Below, piece after piece: positions 54,429 through 64,000 of a DNA stretch of 64,000 nt; position 1 is the stretch's first letter, and the number at the start of each line of letters is the position of its first letter. Location of the stretch: contig JAPEVF010000073.1 in the NCBI GenBank assembly GCA_029747585.1, positions 1 through 64,000 of the forward strand, written 5' to 3'. The position numbers were made by a program, and so were the translations under genes. The DNA is from Pleurotus djamor (taxonomy: Eukaryota > Basidiomycota > Agaricomycetes > Agaricales > Pleurotaceae). The notes beneath the pieces were generated by a model that did not search any database, had not been told where the DNA came from, and saw nothing but the letters and a program-made list of their open reading frames with translations.

Positions 54429-56632
54429 ATGTCTTCGTCTTCGTTTGGACGCAAAGCGTCTTCTCATCTACTCAGAGGTCAAGCATGCTCGAATTGCAGG
54501 TAAGACGTTTCAACAACTCTTGTCAGACGTTGCCTCACAAACATACGCTTGTCGCACAGAAGACGGAAGATTGTAGGTTAATCTTCCCCTACGAAGAGAG
54601 ACCAGCTCGCTCATCGTGCATTCAGCGTTGTGATGGTGCTCGACCTATCTGTGGACAATGTTCCCGCGCAACCAAACCCCAAGGACCATGCGATTACCAG
54701 GAGCCTGTCAGATCCAAAAACCAAGTTCTAGAAGACACCGTTTCTGAGCTTGAGGGCCGGATCCAACAATTAGAGCAGACGGGCGACGCAGAAGCAGGAC
54801 CCAGTACAACACCAGAGATACGGATACAATCACCTCCCGCTTCGATGTCAGGTGCTTCAGCCAGTAGGTGACTTTTTAGCTGCGTCGATGCACTCCACTA
54901 AGTGCTCGGAAATTAGGGACTGGCTTACAGTCCACATATACGACTATTGCTAGTCAGGGGCAGTTAGAGGTATCCATAATGACAAAGACTTGATACCCAA
55001 AACCATGAACGGTTCGCTGATACTTTTCTACCTTATTAGGTTCCATCCGCCCCTCAATCGCAGATATTGTGCGTCCAATCCCAAAGAAGCCGTAAAATAA
55101 TTTGCACTGATCGAGCGCTAGACTTGATACCTTCCTCAACCATGCTACCGAATTTGGATTTTTCTTAGACCCGGAACGGTTTAAACGAGCTGCTCTCCAA
55201 CCTTTACCTCTAGGTGATCCCTCTCGCCCAACCCCCGCATTACTCAGCGCGGTTTACCTCATTGGGCAGGCCATATCCCGACATGATGGCGGATCCGAAC
55301 AAGAAACGACGTATCTGACATCTACGTTACAGTTAATCTCGACCGCCTTGTTAGGCGATCACCCGCTTCGCATCATGCACAGGCTCCAGGCGGGGGTTCT
55401 TCTGGCCAATTATTTCTTCCGGAATGGACGGCTTCTCGAAGCTAGGCACCATGCGAGCAGTGTCTGTACCCTAGCCGTCGCTTGTGGACTGCATAGGATG
55501 GAACTTATCGCCAATACCTTGGAGTCCGCCCCCGTTCATCATGGAGAGGATACTGTGCAACCGATCCTTGAGCCCGCGAGCGACCGTACTGAACTTGGGG
55601 AACGAATTTCCGCCTTTTGGACCGTTTTTACTCTTCATAATTTTTGGTCGGCTGCACTTGGAGCACCTATCTCGTTTGCCTTTGATGTCACTCTCCCAGT
55701 AAATGTTCCTTGGGGTATAGTAGCCGTTGGTTTTTTTTCTTCGTGTGATTGTTGTGTCTCTCATCATTGCACTTTGCTGTAGGATAACCCTGAACCACTG
55801 GAAAATGTTCAGTGGCGTAACATGGTTCACAACCTCCTTGTCAATGGCGAGGACGGAGGGCCTTCTGGCTTGACGATTCCCGCCCTCCTTTCCAAGGCTG
55901 CCCTTCTGTACCAGAGAAGCGCTGCCATCGCCTTTGATTATTTATCTGGTGAAGTGCCCGATTTGTTGCTCGACCAAGACCGTCCTGACACCTTCTATAT
56001 TTAGGTTCGCAGACCAATCCCTCAGAGATGACAGCAGAAATCCACACACTTGATCTCCTGGCTGAGAATATTCGAGCTCATCTCCCTACTCTCGGACAAA
56101 TACGCAACACCAACTTCTCACTTAGTCGTTTGGTTGTAGTGGCACATGCTCTAGCTAATGCGACAGTAATCAAGCTTCATTCATTGTTCATGCAGCCGAA
56201 TGCATGGTCTCGGCAACGATGTCTCACAGCAGCGGAGATCTTGATACACTTCTCAAATGACCCGATTATCCTCGAACTTCGAGTCATTAATCCGATCATG
56301 GCGGTACGTTTTCTGCCTCGTGTTGCGAACTTCCTTCTCACCGTTCGGTCTGTAGTCCTTATGGCCGTTAGCGTGTCAAGTAATTTTAGACGAGATCGCC
56401 CGGCTCCGAACGGCCAGAGAACTCTCGCTTCTTCCTGATGTTTCCGAGAGAGAAGTTCAACTTGGTCGTATCATCGAGACCGCGATCTCCGTTATGGGTG
56501 CCTTCGCACAAGATTCACCATACATGGGTAAGCCCCAAGGCTCCTGCTTCCTACCCCTGGTGGACTGACTTATGGTTCGCAGGCATGGAACTGACGAAAG
56601 TCCAGATTGCCTACGCCAGCATTGCACCGTAG
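54429..56632 (+). CDS. Zn2Cys6 fungal transcription factor, right copy
   Basis: Counterpart of 5,146-7,341. Exons 1-3 join to the same six-cysteine cluster (GQACSNCR, RRKI, RCDGARPICGQCSRATKPQG) and coiled coil. The large intron (about 54,864-55,121, 258 nt) uses donor GTAGGT, while the left copy uses GTATGT. The middle domain is kept (HPLRIMHRLQAGVLLANYFF). The exon MTAEIHTLDLLAENIRAHLP is identical over its 136 residues, including the segment up to PIILELRVINPIMA. The C-terminal exon ends GMELTKVQIAYASIAP at 56,632. Confidence 0.85.
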
Positions 56633-57008
56633 ACCAGACTTCCTGGTCTGTTGCACATTTTTCTTATTCCCATAGCACACTCTTAAGTAGATATATTACG
56701 TGACACTCTCCACTCATAGAAGGCGGACGACTAATTCAGACTTTGGTAGTGTTACTAGCAGGGACGCAGCCTCAGTATGGTGGTACGCTAAGCCAGCAAC
56801 ATCTCTCACCTCCATGCTCTCCGANGAGACCGATCGACTCTTCCTCTTGGGAAGGGTAGTTTCATCAAGTCAAATAATCGGATTAGAAGCCTTGTCCGCC
56901 ACTGTGGGCCTCTCAANCTCATCGATATTCTGAATTATATACACAAAACCACATTTATANACTCGAAAACACACGAAGTAAAAGTGAACGATGACATACG
57001 GCGGTCTC
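56633..57008. other. Convergent 3' intergenic region
   Basis: Between the transcription factor (plus) and the GH7-like gene (minus). Ambiguous bases at 56,825, 56,917 and 56,960. No gene seen. Confidence 0.6.
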
Positions 57009-58434
57009 TCAATTTGTGGACCCAATCGGGCCGAATCTAAGGTCGGAGAAACGCACTTGAGCAGTCGGGCTGACGAGTTCAACCTCACCAGGGTCACCAG
57101 AGCCCGAAGGACAAGGTCCATGAGGATCCGTTTCGAGCCAGTCTAAATGACGATCATAATCGTCATCAATGCTCATGACCAGAACCTTGCCAACATCTGG
57201 TCCCTGGGGAATGACAGTATGCTGCAAGCCGCCAGCACCATCCCATACATCCGGCTCATCGAAGACTTGCTTGACGTCGTGGCAGTACTGATCCGTGATG
57301 GAGTCGAAAGGTCCGAACGTGGACATGCCAGACGAAGGCGGAGGGGTGATACTGGTGGAAGGAGCGGGGATGACGACGCCGAATTGCTTGTAGTAACGAC
57401 GGATCTCAACGACAATGCTATCGTCTGTGCCGTCTTCTGTGATGAATTGCGTAGTCACCGTAAAAGGCAGAGTGGTATCGATGGTATGACCTGGACCAGG
57501 GCCAAAGAAAGTGGGATTCCCGAGGCGGTAAGCATTGAACGCGCAGCCATCTTTGTCACAGGCGCTATTGAGAGTATAGTCCGGGCGATCTCCACAATCG
57601 AACTCGCCCACACAACGTTGAGGAGTGTCCGACGGACAGGGATGGGCAGACCAAAGATGAGCGTGCCCGTTTCCATGGAATAGGTCCACTTCCCGGCAGC
57701 AACTACCGTAATGACCTTTGCCTTTCGAATCTGAATATGGGATCCAGTTCACAGAGTTCGCCTGGTCGGAGAATGAGTAATGGCGCTATGCTGAAGAGAT
57801 GAACCACGGACATACCTCTCCATCAATCCATTTGATATTTCGAGGACATTGTGAGTCACAATACCCCGTCCCATATTGGGCCCCAGCTTTGTTATTTGGG
57901 AAGCTTGAAATACCACCGTCTTGCTGCATATCAACAAAGTAGATGGAAGCCTTGACTCCACAGGGCATATCCACTAAGTCCACCTCAAACGAAAACTCTC
58001 TGTTCGCTAACTTGAACATCTCGTAATTTGTGCTATCTGCCAAGAGGAAGACTCTGGAGCCGACGTTGTATCCCCATGGATGCGGAGTAACGAATTTGAG
58101 GTTGATACTCGTTGCATGAGTTGTAACACCGAACTCGCCCGCGTAATCTGCACCATCGATAGCGCACAGTTGGGCGCAACCAACGGGGTTATTGGCGCAG
58201 ATCGGAGACCAGTCATTCCCTTCATAGCAGTTGGTGTAACCCGACGTCAGATGGGTCCATCGCCAACTAGCATCCAGAACGACAGATTTCTGCACCGTCT
58301 GGCAGTTCGAGCCGGGGAAACACTGCTTGATGGCGAGGGGGGGGATGGTTTTCTGCAATAACCGTCCCGAGTTGCTGGGTATACGTTGTGGTCGCCAAAG
58401 AGAGAGCGAGAAGTACATAGCGAAGAGGTATCAT
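57009..58434 (-). CDS. GH7-family secreted protein with altered catalytic triad, right copy
   Basis: Counterpart of 3,349-4,775. The catalytic stretch reads CCREVDLFHGNGHAH, again E-x-D-x-x-H instead of E-x-D-x-x-E. The C-terminus VRFSDLRFGPIGSTN is the same. Just after the signal peptide a run of eight Cs (coding strand, near 58,337-58,344) replaces CCCCTCCT of the left copy and adds one base, breaking the frame between the signal peptide and the mature protein. This homopolymer could be a base-calling error. If real, this copy would lose secretion or be null. Confidence 0.8.
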
Positions 58435-59452
58435 GGTGGCAGCGACTGCGTATCTCCACGCCTATGAGAAAGGAAGATACTGAATATATTTGATTCCGTT
58501 CGGACGACAGAGAACTGCGTTCCCTGGGTATGCAGGTCCGGAGATTGTCCGTTTCAGGGTGTCGGCGAATTAAGTTGTATAAAGTGCCTGGTCAAGAAAA
58601 GGAACGCGAAAAGGACAGTCAGCTGAGTGACTTCCACTGGAGGAGTTTGTGATGGATAAACCATCTACAGGAATAGGGAGATCTGGCAACTTGAAGCTGC
58701 AAGGCTCCTCCAGTGTTTTTTTCGCCAGATCGGCCGTCGCAGTGCGTAGGAGCGGTGGTGCATTGGGGCCCAGCTGCCCGAGATGGGGATCAGACAAAAA
58801 TGTCGGTCGATAGGTAGGCGCACCGCCAGAGGTCCTATAACCGTATGCAAGGGTTGTTAGATTGCTATGAGGCTATCTAGCATTTCGTAATCCCAAGCAA
58901 CCTCAGTGCCAACGAGACTGAGAGCACGGGGTGACAGAGAACCACTGGCAGGAAGGGATATATGGGCACGGCGTGCCCTTTTGGTTGGAACCATTTGCAA
59001 TTCGGGGATACTGACTGAAGTTCTTGATCAGAAGAAGTTACATGCTGGGGGACATATCGCAGCATTGCTATTGAAGCTCGAATCCTTCTGCCCCACTGCA
59101 ACTTGCGTTTGCTACATAGTCCGACAATCAATTATCAGACGAATTGGCTTCGGTTGATATGGTATAGTACAAACCAGTGCGATTTTGATAGAAATGCCCG
59201 GAAAGCATCGCTACTCGAAGAACCTGTTCGAAGCATAAGCAGAAAGGATCTCCATTTTTGTAGCCTGTTATGTGTTGTCCGGGTCGTTCAAGGGTTGTTT
59301 CACTGTTTTGAAGTACATCGACGAGGATCGCTCACTTCGAAGTACTGAATTGGGATTGTAACCGAGCGGAAGCGCCCACGGTCTTGCCGCCACCACCACC
59401 TCCGCAACTGGCTACTTGCTTACCACCACGCGCGTCCACCAGTGACACATAA
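58435..59452. other. Intergenic region between GH7-like gene and ATG11
   Basis: About 1 kb. The 200 bases next to the GH7 start match the left arm (with a TTTATAC TATA-like box near 58,578 on the minus strand), but the middle (about 58,640-59,340) does not. No credible gene; an insertion or replacement in one arm is likely. Confidence 0.5.
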
Positions 59453-62400
59453 ATGATACAGATATGTCGGGCAGAAAACGGCCATGTTCACAAAGTGTGT
59501 GATTTCGTGTCTCACATGCTTTCCGCGATCCTCACAGCCCCCCCTGAAGGTCAATGCCACTCTCCGAGATATCGAGCGGTGAGTTTGGTTTGAATCCTGT
59601 GAAATGGTTGTAGAACTTGGCATAGGATTGGGAGCCTAGAGTTGTTCATCAACCAAGAAACTGGAATTGCGCAGGAAGCGGTCCTAGCGTACTTGTCGGA
59701 TGGGAGACGATTGACGAACGGAAACATAAGGGAGTTGGCAGGATCACAGGATCAGGTGCGTCGCTGAATCTTGGTAGTTCGAAGCTGGGATCACTCATTA
59801 GGTCTTCGGGTAGACCATATACGTATTCAACAAGCACTATCTTGACTTGGACATCGAGTCAGTACTGCGTGAACTACATGTCGAACCTCCGCTGGAGCCC
59901 CCAATAGAAGGCGCGTCAATATCTTCATACCTGCTTCCTCCAGGCCTGACTTTGAGAATAGATAGAATTGCAGCGACGCCACCTTTCCGTCCCTCAGAAC
60001 TAGCGCAGTCCTACTCGCAGACTGCTCACATTCACGTTCAGCATGTGGAATCCATCATGACCTCGCTGACCTACCAACACGAAGCCATACGCGTCGCGTC
60101 TAATAGCTTAGATACGCACTTTCTCAACATTCTCGACGCGTTCGAGAGCGTCTCGCTTGGTGCTCGCAAGGAGCTGGAGAAGCAGGCTGCGCTGGTTGCT
60201 GGAGTTGATGCAGACCTCGAAATTATCGGCCGGGTTCAAGTACACAGCGACTTTCTGTCAGAGAACATGCGCGGCGCCATACAAAGCGGCGGGAAACCTC
60301 GCACCTTGGGCGATTATGTCATGTACACGAAGATGAAGCAAGTTTCTGGAAGCTGCGCTCGGACTCATGGTATGTTCCAAAAATACACATGAACAAGTTT
60401 GTTGATGCTTTTGCAAGAGGAAATGCAGAACAAGTTCAACGAGACGGAACAGGCTGTTGGTTCGCTTCAAGAAGGTGCCGCAAACGTTCGAACATATGTT
60501 GGTTCTGTGCAGTACGTTGAACGTGGGCTCCTCTCGTATCGTGGTCTCATTCCGAGTTTGTGTAGAGTACTTCAGGAGGCCGAGGATTCCGTTCGTAGAA
60601 CTCAGGGTATCCTATCACAAATAGCGGACGCGGTGGGGCAGCTAGAAGGTGAGTTGTTTCCTTTGCACGGCCCAGTATATAACCCAACAGGCTTTCTGTA
60701 GCTCCAGTAGCGAATACGGATGTAGTACTTCAGAGTGGGTCATCAATTTATCCGTCTCCTCACAGTAACTAACATAGTGTCTCAGACCTGAAGCAGCTGG
60801 ACAACGCGCTCCGTAATGAGGTTGCGTTCATGGCCGACTCCAAGGTGAGCCCCAGTGATGTTTGCATCAATGTCATCATGCATACTCACATTTACAGCAA
60901 AGAATGCGTACACGGAGCACTGCATCAGTCTTCTCCAACAAATTGGGGCGTTGAACAATGACTTGATCCAGATNCCCCCCCGCCCTCACCCTACTACAGA
61001 CTGGGTTTCGCAGTAAACCAAGCTTTGCGCATATCCAACGTCTCCACAATATGTTGTACGCTTATGGTGCGACCGTTATCGAGATTGTGCGGCGTAAAGA
61101 ATTTTGTGAGTCGAATTCGGAGCGTGCCAACCTGGTTCATTGGTTATTGATGACTCTAATACAGCCCGGTTCTTCAACCAAAGAGCGCAAAGTATCCTTG
61201 AAGTCATGGCTAAGCTCTCGTAAGCCACGGCATCGCCCCTTCGTTCCTTGAGCCTGTGACTCACCCCCTCCTCTCCATAGCGCCAGTGAGAAAAAGCGGC
61301 GCCAGGTATATCGTGGCGATGTCCATGGGCAACTGCCGTTCGTTGTTGGAGGAATGGATACTCCTGTTCCAACGGTGGATTTCACCTCTGCGCTCAACGC
61401 CGACGTCACTTACACCCTAGAGCGAGAAGACATAAGTGGTGAGTTGACCAGACTTCGATGACAGGCCTGCTTGTGCCGTGATGTCATTAATTTTTCCTTC
61501 CGCACAGGTGTTTTCAAGATCTTAGATGATTTGGAGCAGTTTTCCCGAGCCAGTAACGATGCGATTGCCTTGGGTTCTATTAAGGAATGCCGTCTCGGGC
61601 TCGAGAAACTGGTGAACAAGATGGATAATCTAGAAACAGCTTTTGACAGGATCGCGGAACGCTCTCGTACGTTGGATGTCATTCTGCCTGCCTGTCAAGA
61701 TTATCTATTAACTCTAATTTCTAGTGCTCTCGGCTTCGCGGTTGACATCTTCCCGACGGCGGTGTGAGTATGCTCCCCTTGGTTCCTCTTGCTATGCACG
61801 TTAACGCAATAGCTCCTAGCCCTTGAAGCAGATGATCAAGTGTTCCAAGAACTTCAGGAGCAACTGCAGGCTGTGGAGGAAGCCAAAGTCCACCAGGAAC
61901 AAACATTCCACCATGAACGCGCAGCAATGGAGGCGGAAATCTCCCGTCTTCGAGGGGATCTGGAAAGCGTACGAGGCACCCTAACAGAAGAACGGGCGCG
62001 GGCAGATCGTGTGGAGAGGGAACTCCATCAAGCTCGTGCACAGGCTGAAGTGGAAGCGACTGCCAGACGAATTCTAGACGAACGACATGTCGGCCTAACG
62101 AATCAGTTCAAAGATCTCCACCAAGAGCTAAACAAGGCGCTTGCCGAGGTCACAGAGAAAGTTAGGGAAGCTGAGAAGGCTCGTCAAGAGCTGACGCAGA
62201 TTCGAACTGAATTCGAGGATGTGAAAGCTCTTGAGGCGAGGAATTCGGCGAAGATGGCTAGTTTGTTGGAGGAACAGGCGAACAACTTGCAACGGCTAGA
62301 AGAGGCTCGGTCGANGGGGGGAGGACTTGGAGAGTCAGATCAAGGCCGCCAGGTCGGAAAGCGATCAGGTTCACCGTGCCCTCAAGGAGGCCGCGTCGGA

Positions 62401-64000
62401 GAAGGATAGACTACTCCGCGCTCAAGCCACCGAACACGACCGTATCATTCGGGACCACATCGCCGAAGCTGATGGTGATAGGGCTGTTCTCGAGCAACGT
62501 TTCCATGAACTGAAGGCAGTCTTGGAGGATACGGAACGGCAGTTGAAGGATGCTCTCGCCAATGCTGATGTGAACAACGCCGATGCCATTGGGCTACGGG
62601 AGGAACTTCAACGTGTCGAGCACGAGCTACGTGAAGCCCACCACGTCGAACGTATCCTCAGGGAAGACCTCAGTGCTGGCAGGGCATCTCAGTCTGGCTA
62701 CGAGCAACGATTAGAAAATTCGGAACAACTCATCGCGCAAATATTGGACGTTGCACTCGCGTTCCGGGTCTCTCATGTCAAAGCCATGAACATGGCCCAA
62801 GCAATGACAGCTCATCCTGGCTCAAAGCAACCAGCGAGCCTGGCAGAGTCGGTGTTCGGACCTGCGATGAGACATAGCATGATTGGCCAGCCCGACGAGC
62901 CCTCTCCCATAGATCCGTCCGACCCCCAAGCAGCGTTGGAGACGCTCCGCGACTTTGATCACGACCATTTCTTAGAGGCAATAACGAAGACGGGGACGAC
63001 GATTAGGAAGTGGCAGAAGCAGTGCAAGGAGTACCGTGAACGCGCCAAAGGCAAGATCTCATTCAGGAACTTTGGCAAAGGTGACCTAGCCTTGTTCCTT
63101 CCCACACGCAACTCGGTGTCTAAACCCTGGGCTGCCTTCAACGGTAAGTCCTACCTTATTCTTATTTTCACATTCTGATAGCGACCTCGATCGCTGATGT
63201 CACCGATAATTCGCCGTTGCTTCTCCAATAGTCTCCTTCCCGCATTATTTCCTGCAAGCTTCAGGGCACCTTGCGGAGCAACTCAGAACTCGAGAGTGGA
63301 TTGTGGCCAGGATCACCTCGATAACAGAACGCTTGGTCGACCGAAACGTGAGTCAATTCCCCGTTCCAGACAAACATACAAGTGATTAAGCTCGGATTAA
63401 CTAAATTGACGATTTGATAACATCCAGGACCCTTCGAGCAACCCGTTCGGACTTGGGGATGGCATCAAGTACTATATGCTGGAAGTTGAAGACTGGACCC
63501 AACAGAGCCAACAAAACAAGCGCAAGACCTCATCCACCAAGAAGGCTTCTTCCTCTGATCGCGATAAGGAACCTACAGAAGACTCGCCCTTGACAGCTGG
63601 CACCAGCCCACCCGATATACCCCCTGGCCCTCCTCAAGCGGAGGTAGAAGACACGTTTCGGGTTACACGACCTCCAACCTCGCACCTTTTCCCTTCACGC
63701 TCGCGTGCCAATTCTTCTCCGCTCGCGGGACCGTCATCACTATCGCGTCTGTTAGCTCAAGCTTCTTCAGAAGCACCCCCATCATCCCATCTCGATCCCA
63801 TACCTCCTTCGCGAAGCGACTCCCCATCTCCCACTCAAGACATCAATGCTTCTTCCCCACCTGGTGCCTACCGAACGCCTACTTCTCGAAACGCCCATTC
63901 ACCGCAAGTAGCATCATCACCGCCTCTTCCCTCTCCTTCAATCCCAGTAACGCACCATGTGCCCACTCTACCCTCACCATTACGACCTGGCTCTCGAGCC
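59453..64000 (+). CDS. ATG11: Autophagy scaffold ATG11, right copy, 3' end outside window
   Basis: Start 59,453: MIQICRAENGHVHK, intron, PPLKVNATLRDIER, matching the left copy. N-terminal half as on the left. From 61,840 a long coiled coil follows (FQELQEQLQAVEEAKVHQEQ onward, through VLEDTERQLKDALANADVNN). The C-terminal ATG11 domain has FRNFGKGDLALFLPTRNSVS, PWAAFN, then after an intron VSFPHYFLQASGHLAEQLRT, REWIVARITSITERLVDRN, a third segment DGIKYYMLEVEDWTQQSQQ and a Ser/Pro-rich tail still open at the window end. Ambiguous bases at 60,974 and 62,315 shift the frame locally and look like base-calling faults, because the frame resumes beyond them. Confidence 0.9.

Larger units (their letters stand above)
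43270..61924. repeat. Right arm of giant inverted repeat
   Basis: Reverse-complement copy of 1-16,100, with the same genes in the same relative order and opposite strand. It is longer by about 2.5 kb, mainly because of the P450 gene (47,842-50,280) and a longer ATG11-GH7 intergenic region. The sequence continues past 61,924 where the left copy is cut by the window edge. Confidence 0.93.

Overview
The window is nuclear DNA from a basidiomycete fungus, most likely an Agaricomycete. Genes are broken by many short introns (about 50-60 nt, often with a CTAAC-like branch site). The set includes a Golgi golgin, RNA polymerase III subunit Rpc31, a divergent H2A/H2B pair, Sds23, a GH7-type glycoside hydrolase, a CYP64-like P450 and several F-box genes. 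I saw no bacterial or viral genes, rRNA, tRNA, CRISPR or intact transposon. Species cannot be named.

Layout: a very large inverted repeat surrounds a single-copy spacer. The left arm (1 to about 16,100) reappears in reverse in the right arm (about 43,270 to 61,924, where the left copy runs off the window). From the outside inwards each arm carries ATG11, a GH7-like secreted protein, a Zn2Cys6 transcription factor, mitochondrial ribosomal protein mL59, three small secreted proteins, an F-box gene with a decayed fragment of itself, and a fourth small secreted protein. Arms differ by roughly 6% in one coding stretch I compared by eye, and more between genes. The right arm also holds a complete P450 gene that is missing from the left arm except for its last codons. 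The arms may be a true segmental inverted duplication, or two haplotypes of a dikaryon joined in assembly; sequence alone cannot settle this.

Spacer (about 16,100-43,270): cystathionine gamma-synthase, a small nuclear-type hypothetical, RPC31, an Aly/REF mRNA export factor with a 516-nt intron, the farnesyltransferase/GGTase-I alpha subunit, a 12-cysteine secreted protein, an F-box/propeller-like protein, a truncated Vps39-type gene, SDS23, a UBE3D-like HECT_2 protein, a large disordered protein, a fifth member of the small secreted family, a GRAB-domain golgin, histones H2A and H2B, and a third F-box copy with a frameshift.

Most unusual content: a family of five small secreted proteins (nine copies counting both arms), here called the WQDE family. 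Each has a signal peptide, an acidic stretch ending in a conserved E-x-A/S-W-Q-D/T-D/E motif, a strongly cationic amphipathic helix (Lys- or Arg-rich, little or no acid), and a low-complexity Pro/Ala/Gly/Ser/Thr tail. All have a single coding exon and an intron in the 5' leader, and most have a clear TATA box. The layout resembles precursors of cationic, membrane-active or antimicrobial peptides; that function is inference only. The GH7-like protein is also odd: the catalytic acid/base Glu of the family is His in both copies.
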